Below the pieces are notes generated by a model. It ran no database searches. It was not told the origin of the DNA and saw only the letters and a list, made by a program, of their open reading frames with translations. This document shows, piece by piece, positions 9,950 to 18,567 of a DNA stretch of 64,000 nucleotides. The stretch covers positions 124,001 through 188,000 of the forward strand of contig CAVSNF010000024.1 in NCBI GenBank assembly GCA_963729195.1. The letters are read 5' to 3'. Both the position numbers and the translations under genes were made by a program. The stretch is from CAVPTL01 sp963729195. GTDB lineage: Bacteria > Actinomycetota > Thermoleophilia > Gaiellales > JAICJC01. The stretch's first letter is position 1. The number at the start of each line of letters is the position of its first letter.

Positions 9950-10962
9950 GTGTCGATGACTCCCCCTGTCGTTGCTGTCTGCGTGCTGCTTGCGATCATG
10001 CTCGGCTACGCTCGCCTGCTGACATGGCGCCATCGCCGTGAGGCCCGCCGGCTGGGCCGCCGCAGGCGCGCGCTGGAACGGGTCGAACCGTTCGCCTTGG
10101 GGCTGCTGGACGGCGATGCGGTGCTGCCGCGCGCCGACGACGCCGCCGCCCTGAACGAGCTGCTCACCGGGATGGCCCCGACCATCACCGGCGAGTCGCG
10201 GCAGTCGATTGCCGACTACTTCCTGTCCACGGGCGAGCTCGACCGCGCCATTGCCGGGTTGGGTGACCGCCGATGGCCGGTGCGAGCGGCGCACGCGGCA
10301 TCGCTCGGCGACATGTGCCATGCACGGGCCGCGCCGGCACTGATCGAGAGATTGGACGACGGGCACCCCGAAGTGCGGCTGGCGGCCGCCCGCAGTCTTG
10401 GCCGGTTGCGATCTCGGGAGGCGGCCGAGCCGCTGGCCGAGGCACTGGTGGCGGGTGCGGTGCCACGGGCGGTGGCGACCGCATCGCTCCTGGCGATCGG
10501 AGCAAGCGGCACTTCCGGTGGTGCGCGCGCTGGTCGCCACGGATGATCCCATCCGGGTCGAGATCGGCTGGACGTGCTGGGCCGGCTGGGATCGAGCAAG
10601 GATGTGCCGCAGCTGCATGCCGCGCTGGAAAGCCCGGCGGCCGCCGTGCGTGCCCGCGCCTGCCAAGCGGTGGGCCGGCTTGGCGACGAGACAGCATGCT
10701 CCGGACCTGGTGGGTATGCTCGGCGATGCTGACGCGGCCGTTCGAGCGGCTGCGGCGACGGCGCTGGCGGTGGTGGGTGATCGCTCGGTGGCGACGGCGC
10801 TGATCCGCGTTGCCCAAGACGACGAGCACGATGTTGCGCTCACGGCTGCCGAGGCGGTGTCGGCGAGTAGCGCCCGACCTGGCGGTGCGGGTCGGTCGGC
10901 ATCCGGCCGCGAGCCCTGCGCTGAAGCACGCGGCAAGCCTGGTCGAGGCGTCCACGAAATGA
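9950..10962 (+). CDS. HEAT-repeat protein with N-terminal membrane anchor (frameshifted)
   Basis: One N-terminal transmembrane helix (residues about 7-22) is followed by a basic juxtamembrane stretch and at least four HEAT/PBS-type helical repeats, for example SLGDMCHARAAPALIERLDD and MLGDADAAVRAAAATALAVVGD. The frame moves near 10510, again around 10570-10690, and near 10910, where the last frame gives ALKHAASLVEASTK and a stop. The stop overlaps the start of the glycosyltransferase as ATGA, so the two are translationally coupled. It is probably a scaffold partner of the glycosyltransferase at the membrane; this is inference from coupling. Confidence 0.7.
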
Positions 10963-12362
10963 GACTGGCGCTGACCGTGATCGGGGTGATCTCGACGATC
11001 TATGCCCTGGGCCTGAACCTCTCCTACGTGGTGCTGTGGCCGTTCGCCCGGATCGGAATCGGGCAGCGCATGCGCCAGCGACGATGGTCGTGGTACGAGG
11101 AGGCGTTCGCCTCACCGCAGACACCCGGGATCTCGATCGTGGTTCCTGCCCACAACGAGCAGTCGGTGGTGCTCGAGTCGATCCAATCGCTGCTTGTCCC
11201 AGCGGTATCCGCTGTACGAGCTGGTGCTGGTCGACGACGGCTCCGACGACGCCACCGCCCGCACGGTGATCGCCGCCCACGGGCTCCATCAGGTTGCGGC
11301 CGTGGCCCGCAGCATCGTGCCCTACCTGCCGCTGGTCGAGATGTGGCGCAGCACCGGCGATCCGCAGATCACGCTGGTGCGAAAACACAACGGCGGTCGA
11401 GCCGATGCGCTCAACTGCGGCGTGGATGTCGCCCGCCACCGCGTACGTCTGCATCACCGACGCCGACTCGATCCTCGACCCCGACGCGCTGGCGGTGATG
11501 GTGCGCCCGTTCCTGGAGGATCCCGGTCGGGTGGCGGCGGTCGGCGGTACCGTGCGGGTGGGAAACTCCTCCCGGATCGAGCACGGCCGCATGATCGAGC
11601 CGCGAGTGCCTCGCGGCGCGGTGGCCGGCTTCCAGCTGATCGAGTACCTGCGCGCATTTCTGCTCGGCCGCACGGGCTGGGACGGGCTCGGGTCGCTGAT
11701 GATCGTGTCCGGCGCCTGCGGGCTGTTTCGCCGTGACCTGCTCGAACAGGTGGGTGGGTACTGGACGGAGACGGTGGGGGAGGACCTGGAGATGACCCTG
11801 CGGCTGCACCGGCAGCTGAGCGACGCCGGGCGCCCGTACCGGATCACGTACTCCTCGGATCCGGTGTGCTGGACCGAGGTGCCGTCAGACGTGGCCACGC
11901 TGGGCCAGCAGCGGCGCCGCTGGCATCGGGGCTTGTGGGAGTCGCTGTGGCGCCACCGCGGGATGTTTCTGCGACCGCGCTACGGCGTGGTCGGGATGGT
12001 CGGCCTGCCCTACATGCTGGTGTTCGAGTTCCTTGGGACCGGTGTTCGTGGTGGCGGCCTGGATCGCGTTTCCGATCGGCCTGGCAATGGGATTGGTCGA
12101 CCCCCGGCTGGTGCTCGCCTGGGTGCTTTGCCAGGCGGTGTTCGGCACGCTGGTGACGGTGGCCGCGTGCTTCTTCGAGGAACGCGCCTATCGCTATTAC
12201 CAGGGCAGGCGCGAACTCATGCGCATGCTCATGCTGGCCGCGCTCGAGAACATCTGCTTCCGCCAGCTGGTGGATACCTACCGGCTGGTCGGCTTGTGCG
12301 ATCTGATCCGGCGCAAGCGCGGCTGGGGCAAGATGCGCCGCCGCGGCTTGGCCGGAAGCTGA
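10959..12362 (+). CDS. Processive family 2 glycosyltransferase, BcsA/hyaluronan-synthase-like (frameshifted)
   Basis: An N-terminal membrane helix is followed by a GT-2 domain with all the hallmarks of processive enzymes: IVVPAHNEQS, VLVDDGSDD, YVCITDADS, TVGEDLEMTLR and QQRRRWHRG. Three to four C-terminal helices follow. Such enzymes polymerise a sugar nucleotide and pass the chain through the membrane, as in cellulose, hyaluronan or poly-GlcNAc synthesis; the sugar cannot be told here. Frame changes fall near 11205, 11435 and 12040, yet every motif is present. It is coupled by ATGA overlap to the HEAT-repeat gene. Confidence 0.82.
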
Positions 12363-12566
12363 TCAGATCGCCGATTCCCAGCGTCCCACGCGTCGCCAGG
12401 CCGCCTCGCGGCGGACCCAGACGTCGGTGATCAGCTGGTGCGGGTGACTGTAGGTGACCAGCGCCGTGTCACTCGAGATCGTGATCACGGGTTCCAGCTC
12501 TGCCGGCTCGAGCGTGGAGACTGCCGAAGCCAGATCGTCCGGTGCCGGTGGTGCGAATGTCGCCAT
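12363..12566 (-). CDS. Small hypothetical protein
   Basis: A 67-codon frame with an AGGGGGG ribosome site about nine bases before the ATG. The C-terminal half (TDVWVRREAAWRRVGRWE) resembles the last strands of SnoaL/NTF2-like folds, but the product is too short for a complete domain. It ends at the base following the convergent glycosyltransferase stop. It may be a small standalone protein or the tail of a decayed gene. Confidence 0.5.
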   Translation of the reverse strand: MATFAPPAPDDLASAVSTLEPAELEPVITISSDTALVTYSHPHQLITDVWVRREAAWRRVGRWESAI

Positions 12567-12683
12567 GGTGTTGACCCCCCTGATGAGATGCAGACCCTCG
12601 AGAGGCCCCCAAGCCCCTCACCCTCTGTATCGGACGCAGCGGCGCTCGAGGGCAGCACAAAACGGGGGATATGCCACTCCCAC

Positions 12684-13223
12684 CTACGGAAGCGTGGTTG
12701 CGAACGATGCGACCGGCCGCCGCTCGGGCGGATCCGGCTCCCGCACGGGGTGCCCAGGTGGATCAGGCCCAGCACCATCTCGTCTGGCTCCAGCGAGACC
12801 GCCGCGCGTCCGGCCTCGGTGCGCAACACCTCGGGGGTGCGCCAGTAGCCTGCAAGGCCCCTGGCGTGGGCGGCCAGCAGGATGATGTAGACCGCACAGG
12901 ACGCGGCATGGGCGTCTTCCTGTGCCGTCTCCGGATCATCGCCTTGAACGACGCTCGCCACCACCAGCGTGGGCGCGCGGTCGAGCTTCCCACCGGTCGC
13001 CGGCTCGTCTGCGGCGGCCTTCAACAGGCGCCAGCGACTGCGGCCCGACCACCCGAAACCTCCACGGCTGGGTGAGCCGGTGGTTGGGTGCCCACCGGCA
13101 CAGCTCGAACAGCTGCTCGAGCGTTTCGGCAGGCACCGGCTCAGGGCCGAACAGCTTGTGTGTGCGGCGGGTGTGGATCGCGTCTGCGACTGAGGCTGCT
13201 GATGTGGCGGTTTCGGCGGACAT
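12684..13223 (-). CDS. Nitroreductase-family flavoprotein (two frameshifts)
   Basis: The N-terminal motif IHTRRTHKLFGPEPVP, the FMN-contact pattern LCRWAPNHRLTQPWRF, and the later GLAGYWRTPEVL and MVLGLIHLG segments identify a nitroreductase of the small single-domain type. The frame changes near 13025. The C-terminus is restored by one base in the C-run near 12740, giving VREPDPPERRPVASFATTLP and a stop at 12684. It likely reduces nitro or quinone-type substrates using NAD(P)H and bound FMN. It is divergent from the PgsA-like gene. Confidence 0.75.
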
Positions 13224-13290
13224 CCGGCGGGATAGTAGATGCGTGATTCCGGCTGGGGCTGCGTGTGGGGCGGTCGGTAGACTAAATGCG

Positions 13291-15774
13291 ATGCTCGCGA
13301 GTGTTCCTAACGTCCTGACCACGGCCAGGCTGGTGGCGCTGGTGCCGTTCTGCATCCTGCTTGCGGGAGCAGATGACGGCCAGAGCGTGGCCGCCGCCGT
13401 GATCTTCGCCGCCGCCGCGGCCACCGATTTCCTGGACGGCTACATCGCCCGTCATGCCCACGCATCGAGCCGGTTCGGGCGGATCGCCGATCCGCTGGCC
13501 GATCGGCTGTTGATCAACCTGGCGGTGATCCTGCTGGCCTACGAGAACAGGCTCTCGTGGTGGCTGGCGGCACCGCTGCTGCTGCGCGACGTGTATCTGC
13601 TGATCACCTTCGAGCGCCGCCGCGTGGCCACCGAGGTGCGCGTCAACCGCGCGGGCAAGTGGGCCACAGCCACGATCATGCTGGCGGTGCTGATGATGAT
13701 GCTGACCACCGCCGTGTGGCCGGTGGTGCTGTACACGGCGGGTCTGGTGATCTCGCTGGCGGCCGCCTGCCACTACCTGCTTGCGGATGCGCACCGAGGG
13801 GAGTCTCTCATCAAAGCCGTCGTAATGGCCGGCGGCGAGGGGACGCGGCTGCGGCCGCTGACCTCCAACCAACCCAAGCCGATGGTGCCGGTGGCCGGCA
13901 AACCCTGTATGGAGCACATCATCGAGCTGCTGCGACAGCACGGCATGGATGAGATCGTGGTCACCGTCGCCTACCTGCCGCAGGTGATCCGCGGGTACTT
14001 CGGAGACGGGGAGTCGCTGGGCGTGAATCTGCACTACTCGGTCGAGGAGACGCCGCTGGGAACCGCCGGCAGCGTCAAGAATGCCGAAGAGCTTTTGGAC
14101 GACACGTTCCTGGTGATCTCCGGCGACGCGCTGTGCGACTTCGACCTGACCGAGCTGGTCGGGCGCCATCGCGAGCGCGGCGCGATCGCCACGATCGCAT
14201 TGCGCTCGGTCGAGAACCCGCTCGAGTTCGGGGTCGTGATCATCGATGCCGACGGTCGCATCGAACGGTTTCTGGAGAAGCCCTCGTGGGGGCAGGTGTT
14301 CTCGGACACCATCAACACCGGCGTGTACGTGCTGGAACCCGAGGTGCTGCAGTCGATTCCCGAGGGCGAGCCGTATGACTTCTCCAAGCAGCTGTTCCCG
14401 ATGCTGCTGGAGAAGGGCAAGCCGATGTACGGCCACGTCACCGAGGGCTACTGGCAGGACATCGGCAATCTCGACCAGTTCCGCCAAGCCAACTTCGACG
14501 CGCTCGAGGGCAAGGTGCAGCTGTCGCTCTCGGGCATCCGGCTGCGGGCCAACGTGCTGCTGGGCGAGGGCGTGCAGCTGCCCGAGCTCGATCAGATCGA
14601 GGGGCCGGCCTACATCGGCAACTACTGCAAGATCGAAGCCGGGGCGCGGGTGGGGCCCCACGCGCTTCTGGGCAACAACGTGGTGGTCAAGGAGGGGGCG
14701 GTGATCACCCGCAGCGTGCTCGACTCGGGCGACTACGTCGGCCGCAGCGCGCGCATCGAGGGCTCGATCCTGGGACGGCGGGTGGACGTGCGGGCGCACG
14801 CGGTGCTGCACGACGGCGTGGCCGTCGGCGACGAGTGCTCGATCGGCGAGGAAGCCGTTCTCAGCCCGGGCGTGAAGGTGTACCCGTTCAAGACGATCGA
14901 GGCGGGAGCGGCGATTCGCTCCAACCTGATCTGGGAGTCGCGCGGAATCACCACCGTCTTCGGCCGAGACGGCGTCTCGGGGCTGGTCAACGTCGACATC
15001 ACACCCGACGTGGCCGCCCGGCTGGGCACCGCATTTGGCACGGTGCTGGCAAAAGGCGCGCGCGTGGTCGCGAGCCGAGACGCGCATCCCGCCTCGCGCA
15101 TGATCAAGCGGGCGATGCTGTCAGGCCTGGTGGCGTCCGGCAGTGCGGTGTCCGACCTGCGGGTGGCGCTGCCCGCGGTCAACCGCCACGAGATGAAGGT
15201 GGACGAGCGGGCGCACGGGATTCACGTGAGCGTGTCGGGTGCCGACGCCGACGTGATCAACGTGCAGTTCTTCGAGCCGCCCGGGATCCTGGTGTCAGAC
15301 CAGACCTTGAAGGGCGTCGAACGCTGCTATTCACGGCAGGAGTTCCGCCGCGTGGGCGCATCCGAGATCGGCGCCCTGACCTATCCCACCCGCGCCACCG
15401 AGGCCTACATCTCGGAGCTTTTGGACTCGCTCGATACCGACGCGATCGCGGCCCGGGGATTTCGGATCGCGCTCGACTACCACTACTCTCCCGCGTCGGT
15501 CGTGATGCCGGCGCTGATCGGTGACCTGGGCGTGGAGATGGTCGCGCTCAACGCGTTTGTGGAGTCGACGCCGGAATCCCGGGGCGAGGATCGCCGCGAG
15601 TCGCTGGCGGCCCTCGGCCGGGTGGTGACCGCGATGGGCGCCGACATGGGCCTGCTGATGGATAACGGGGCCGAGCGGGTGTGGTTGGTGGACGAGACCG
15701 GAACCGCCATCGACGGCCGCACGACGCTTCTGATGCTGCTGCGCGAACTGGCCTCGTCCGGAGCGGTCCGGTGA
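13291..15774 (+). CDS. CDP-alcohol phosphatidyltransferase domain in frame with mannose-1-phosphate guanylyltransferase/PMM-like protein
   Basis: Residues 1-173 form a membrane CDP-alcohol phosphatidyltransferase with the complete D-x2-D-G-x2-A-R-x8-G-x3-D-x3-D signature (from DFLDGYIAR). Without a stop codon, the frame runs into a sugar-nucleotide pyrophosphorylase beginning KAVVMAGGEGTRLRPLTSNQ. This is followed by a left-handed beta-helix and a phosphomannomutase-like region (FGRDGVSGLVNVDITP). The mutase TASHNP phosphoserine loop is replaced by HVSVSGADAD, so that domain is probably inactive. A strong ribosome site, GAGGGGAG (13796-13803), precedes an ATC codon at 13810 exactly where homologues start with Met. 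The apparent fusion may therefore be two genes with a base error. The mutase domain continues past the stop in another frame. Confidence 0.8.
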   Translation: MLASVPNVLTTARLVALVPFCILLAGADDGQSVAAAVIFAAAAATDFLDGYIARHAHASSRFGRIADPLADRLLINLAVILLAYENRLSWWLAAPLLLRDVYLLITFERRRVATEVRVNRAGKWATATIMLAVLMMMLTTAVWPVVLYTAGLVISLAAACHYLLADAHRGESLIKAVVMAGGEGTRLRPLTSNQPKPMVPVAGKPCMEHIIELLRQHGMDEIVVTVAYLPQVIRGYFGDGESLGVNLHYSVEETPLGTAGSVKNAEELLDDTFLVISGDALCDFDLTELVGRHRERGAIATIALRSVENPLEFGVVIIDADGRIERFLEKPSWGQVFSDTINTGVYVLEPEVLQSIPEGEPYDFSKQLFPMLLEKGKPMYGHVTEGYWQDIGNLDQFRQANFDALEGKVQLSLSGIRLRANVLLGEGVQLPELDQIEGPAYIGNYCKIEAGARVGPHALLGNNVVVKEGAVITRSVLDSGDYVGRSARIEGSILGRRVDVRAHAVLHDGVAVGDECSIGEEAVLSPGVKVYPFKTIEAGAAIRSNLIWESRGITTVFGRDGVSGLVNVDITPDVAARLGTAFGTVLAKGARVVASRDAHPASRMIKRAMLSGLVASGSAVSDLRVALPAVNRHEMKVDERAHGIHVSVSGADADVINVQFFEPPGILVSDQTLKGVERCYSRQEFRRVGASEIGALTYPTRATEAYISELLDSLDTDAIAARGFRIALDYHYSPASVVMPALIGDLGVEMVALNAFVESTPESRGEDRRESLAALGRVVTAMGADMGLLMDNGAERVWLVDETGTAIDGRTTLLMLLRELASSGAVR

Positions 15775-15775
15775 C

Positions 15776-16316
15776 CTGCTGGTGCCGATCACCGAGACGC
15801 ACCTGGTGGAGCGGGTGGTGGGGGATCCCAGCCGGGTGCGCCGCACCAAGGCGTCCCTGCAGGCTCTGCTGGCCGAAGCCGCGACCGGCAACGCCCTGTT
15901 CGCCGGAGCATCCGGCGGCGGCTATGTGTTCCCCGAGTTTCTGACCACCTACGACGCTGTCATGTCGATCGGAAAAATCCTCGAGTTGATCGCCCACTCA
16001 GGCAGCGGAAAGGTGTCCGACCTGGTGGCCGGGCTGCCGCATTCGACGCTGGTGTCACAGGAGGTGCCGTGCCCGTGGTCGCGCAAGGGCGCCGCCATGC
16101 GCCAGGTGATCGAGGCGGTCAAGGGGATGGAGGTCGATCACACCGACGGCATCAAGGTGACGGACAACGGCGGCTGGGCGCAGATCATCCCCGACCCCGA
16201 CGAGCCGGTGATCCATCTGTTCGCCGAAGGGGTCGAGCGAAGAGGAATCCCAGCGTCTAGAGCAAAAGTACAGGTTGATGCTTACCGAGGCCGCGGCGGT
16301 ACAACCCTCTAGTTGA
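15776..16316 (+). CDS. C-terminal part of the PMM-like guanylyltransferase, separated by a frameshift
   Basis: Immediately after the upstream stop, another frame continues the same protein: LVPITETHLVERV, then NALFAGASGGGYVFPEF and GKILELIAHSG, which are domain III-IV features of phosphomannomutases. Near 16225, removing one G of a GGGG run changes the tail from a poor frame to SSEEESQRLEQKYRLMLTEA with a stop at 16316. That matches the usual C-terminus. No ribosome site or start codon fits a separate gene, so this is the 3' end of the preceding CDS. The whole unit probably makes GDP-mannose or a related sugar nucleotide. Confidence 0.7.
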
Positions 16317-16367
16317 GCTTGAGCATGGCGCGGTGGGCAAGTACACTTCTTCTGACCCCAAACCGGG

Positions 16368-16655
16368 ATGAGCGAAATGGACGTTCTGCCTGATTTTACG
16401 ACCCTGAGCGACGGCGATCTGAAGCAGTTGATCGACCGGTATGTGCACGAAGAGGAAGAGGTGTCGTATCGCCGTCGGCTGTTGCACGGAAAGATCGACA
16501 TCCTGCGAGCGGAGCTGGTTGACCGCGTCAAGCGGCGCCGTGGCGAAGAGTCGCCGATTTCCGACGTGGACATCGAACGGCTGACCGAGATTCTCGCGCA
16601 CCGCGGGCCTCCGGCCGACTTGGCCGACGGCGCGGGTGTGCTCGACGACGGCTGA
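16368..16655 (+). CDS. RsiG-like cyclic-di-GMP-binding anti-sigma factor candidate
   Basis: A 95-residue helical protein. Residues 29-44 match the RsiG cyclic-di-GMP signature E(X)3S(X)2R(X)3Q(X)3D at every position except one: E29, S33, R36, H40 (His for Gln) and D44. In Streptomyces RsiG holds the sigma factor WhiG when bound to cyclic-di-GMP and has two such motifs; single-motif versions, thought to work as dimers, are known from Rubrobacter. Only one motif is present here. No WhiG-type sigma gene lies in the window. The gene heads a tight set with the FHA and FtsR-like genes (5- and 1-base gaps). Confidence 0.72.
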   Translation: MSEMDVLPDFTTLSDGDLKQLIDRYVHEEEEVSYRRRLLHGKIDILRAELVDRVKRRRGEESPISDVDIERLTEILAHRGPPADLADGAGVLDDG

Positions 16656-16660
16656 GGGCC

Positions 16661-17110
16661 ATGTACTGCTCGGAGTGCGGACATCACAACCGTGAAGGTG
16701 CGCGGTTCTGTGGGCGCTGCGGAGCGAGCCTTTTGGAGGCGGACGCCGGCGAGCCCACCGAAGCGCTGCCTGCGATCGATGCCGGCCTGGCTGAGGACGA
16801 ACCGGCCGCGGTTGACGCCGGCACGCTGGTGATCCGGGTGGGCGGTGGCCGCGCCGGCGAGCAGTTCGCGGTGCGCTCCGACGTCACCACCATCGGCAGG
16901 GCGCCGCAGTCCGACGTGTTCCTGGACGACATCACCGTCTCCCGCTCGCACGCGCGGCTGGAGCGCACTCCCAACGGGCCGCAGCTGACCGATCTTGGCA
17001 GTCTCAACGGCACATATGTGAATCGTGAGCGGATCGAAACTGCGCGGCTCTCCGACGGGGATGAGCTGCAGATCGGCAAGTACCGGCTCACCTACATCGA
17101 GAAGAGCTGA
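16661..17110 (+). CDS. Zinc-ribbon plus FHA-domain protein
   Basis: The N-terminus is a zinc ribbon with two CxxC pairs (CSECGHHNREGARFCGRCG, residues 3-21). A linker containing GEPTEALPAID follows, then a forkhead-associated domain with the phosphopeptide-binding residues of TIGRAPQSD, SRSHARLE and DLGSLNGTYVN. FHA domains bind phosphothreonine, and the TEAL motif in the linker is a plausible self-ligand, comparable to the N-terminal switch of GarA/OdhI. As in Corynebacteriales, where an FHA gene precedes ftsR, an FtsR-like gene follows one base after this stop. It differs from GarA by its zinc ribbon. Confidence 0.82.
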   Translation: MYCSECGHHNREGARFCGRCGASLLEADAGEPTEALPAIDAGLAEDEPAAVDAGTLVIRVGGGRAGEQFAVRSDVTTIGRAPQSDVFLDDITVSRSHARLERTPNGPQLTDLGSLNGTYVNRERIETARLSDGDELQIGKYRLTYIEKS

Positions 17111-17111
17111 C

Positions 17112-17792
17112 GTGGCGGTCGACCCAGCCAACCGCCCGCCGCCGCAATCACGGCTGACCATCGGCACCGTGTGCAAGATGTTGAACGACGAGTTCGGCGA
17201 CATCTCGATCTCGAAGATCCGGTTCCTGGAGGATCAGAAGCTGATCACGCCCAGGCGTACGCCGGGTGGATACCGGCTGTACTCGCAGGAGGACGTCGAG
17301 CAGCTGCGCACGATCCTGCGGATGCAGCGCGACGAGTTCCTGCCGCTGAGGGTGATCCGTCAGGTGATCACGCAGGGGGGTGGGGGAGCCCGCCGGCCCA
17401 GGATCGTGAATCCCGACGAGGGCCTGACGCTCGACCAGCTCCTGATCGAGACCGATGCCGAGCAGCAGTTTGTGCGCGAGCTGCACGATTTCGGGCTGCT
17501 GGAGGCCGCCAACCGTGATCGCAGCAAGCCCTACACACGCGCCGACGCCGAGATCGTGATGCTGTGCCAGCGACTTGCGCGCTATGGCGTGGCCGCCCGC
17601 AACCTGCGGGCATTCCGCTCAGCGGTGGGACGCGAGGCCGGCCTGCTCGAGCAGATTCTGGCCCCGGCGCTGCGTTCGTCCAACCCCGATCGCCGCGAGG
17701 CCGGGCTGCAGGAACTCGAGACGCTGGCCGACCTCACCAGCCAGCTCGCCCACCTGCTGCTGGTGCGCGACCTCCGCCAGCTGGTCCGATGA
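17112..17792 (+). CDS. ftsR: MerR-family regulator, FtsR-like
   Basis: A winged-helix MerR DNA-binding domain spans about residues 15-95: LTIGTVCKMLNDEFGDISI, then SKIRFLEDQKLITPRRTPGG and YRLYSQEDVEQLRTILRMQR. This matches the FtsR group, regulators linked to cell division in Corynebacterium and Mycobacterium. The C-terminal about 130 residues are helical, without metal-binding cysteines. The GTG start at 17112 comes one base after the FHA stop. The stop codon TGA (17790-17792) lies inside a palindromic repeat. Assignment rests on sequence pattern and the conserved FHA neighbour. Confidence 0.75.
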   Translation: MAVDPANRPPPQSRLTIGTVCKMLNDEFGDISISKIRFLEDQKLITPRRTPGGYRLYSQEDVEQLRTILRMQRDEFLPLRVIRQVITQGGGGARRPRIVNPDEGLTLDQLLIETDAEQQFVRELHDFGLLEAANRDRSKPYTRADAEIVMLCQRLARYGVAARNLRAFRSAVGREAGLLEQILAPALRSSNPDRREAGLQELETLADLTSQLAHLLLVRDLRQLVR

Positions 17793-17822
17793 ATAATTGG
17801 TGCCAGGCACCGATTATTCATC
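17788..17822. repeat. Palindromic intergenic repeat, copy 2 (compensated variant)
   Basis: The core matches the family, but both arms carry one extra base pair (TT on the left, GA on the right), so pairing is kept apart from one T-G mismatch that would be a G-U wobble in RNA. The outer ends also change together (GAT...ATC instead of GGT...ACC). The stop codon of the FtsR-like gene is inside the left arm. Confidence 0.92.
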
Positions 17823-17835
17823 CAGGACGTCGGTG

Positions 17836-17866
17836 GTGAATAACGGTGCCAGGCACCGTTATTCAC
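17836..17866. repeat. Palindromic intergenic repeat, copy 3
   Basis: A perfect 31-base palindrome (15-base arms, central A), identical to the core of copy 1 and only 13 bases from copy 2. It lies between the convergent ftsR-like and apt genes. Confidence 0.93.
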
Positions 17867-17899
17867 GCCATGCCACCCGGCTGTTTGTCGTTCCTGGGC

Positions 17900-17928
17900 G
17901 TGAGAGTGCCAGGCAACTTTTTATTCAC
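17900..17928. repeat. Palindromic intergenic repeat, copy 4 (degenerate)
   Basis: It keeps the GTGCCAGGCA core and the right end TTATTCAC, but the left arm reads GTGAGA and pairing is broken. It is probably a decaying copy. With copies 2 and 3 it makes a cluster of three within 141 bases, just beyond the 3' end of apt. Confidence 0.75.
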
Positions 17929-17960
17929 CTGCGGTGCATAACCTGGGGTGTCCAGATGGC

Positions 17961-18488
17961 TCACTCGGCGTCGTAGGTGATCAGCGAGTGGACGTCGTAG
18001 CCGTACAGCTTGTCGCGGCCGTTGAGGAAGCCCAGCTCGATCACGAAGGCCGCTCCGACCACCGTGGCGCCCAGTTGCTCGATCAGCTCCACCTTGGCGC
18101 GGGCGGTGCCGCCGGTTGCCAGCAGATCGTCGTGGATCAGCACTCGAGCTCCCTTGGGGATGGCATCGACATGCATCTCCAGCGCGTCGAAGCCGTACTC
18201 CAGGGCGTACTTCGCGCCCACCGTCAGATACGGCAGCTTGCCCGGCTTGCGGGCAGCCGCAAAGCCGCAGCCCAGCTTGTAGGCAAGCGCTGCACCGAGG
18301 ATGAAGCCACGGGCCTCGGCGCCCACGACCACGTCGATCTTGCGCGGTTCGGCCCAGGCGGCGAGGTCGTCGACCGATTGCCGCAATGCTTGGGCGTCCG
18401 AGAGCAGGGGCATGATGTCCTTGAAGACGATCCCCCGCTTGGGAAAATCAGGGACGTCACGCACATAGGATCGAAGGTCGACCGGCAC
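17961..18488 (-). CDS. apt: Adenine phosphoribosyltransferase
   Basis: Converts adenine and PRPP to AMP in purine salvage. The sequence has the family start DLRSYVRDVPDFPKRGI, the VVGAEARGFILG segment and the PRPP-binding loop VLIHDDLLATGGTA. About 175 residues is normal for Apt. I chose the GTG at 18488 because homologues begin just before DLRSYV; an in-frame GTG at 18509 is also possible. In many bacteria apt lies near relA, but no such gene is adjacent here. Confidence 0.92.
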   Translation of the reverse strand: MPVDLRSYVRDVPDFPKRGIVFKDIMPLLSDAQALRQSVDDLAAWAEPRKIDVVVGAEARGFILGAALAYKLGCGFAAARKPGKLPYLTVGAKYALEYGFDALEMHVDAIPKGARVLIHDDLLATGGTARAKVELIEQLGATVVGAAFVIELGFLNGRDKLYGYDVHSLITYDAE

Positions 18489-18567
18489 AGCCCGCGATTG
18501 TAACCACACTGCGTCGGTCGACCACCCTCATACCCGAGCGTGCTCACGCCGATAATTGAGGTTAGAC

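Noticed and set aside
11200..11440. Programmed ribosomal frameshifting in the glycosyltransferase
   Set aside because: No slippery heptamer or downstream pseudoknot was seen, and similar shifts occur in unrelated genes throughout the window.
12922..13290. Upstream extension of the PgsA-like frame
   Set aside because: It overlaps the divergent nitroreductase and gives Arg/Pro/Ala-rich nonsense; the ATG at 13291 matches the family start.
13282..15087. Long antisense open frame of about 600 codons over the guanylyltransferase
   Set aside because: A shadow frame from high-GC third positions; no domain pattern, and the sense strand encodes clear enzyme motifs.
17788..17928. Three short repeats with spacers, CRISPR-like at first sight
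   Set aside because: Only three copies, of unequal length and divergence, with 13- and 33-base gaps, the same element occurs singly elsewhere, and no cas genes are present.
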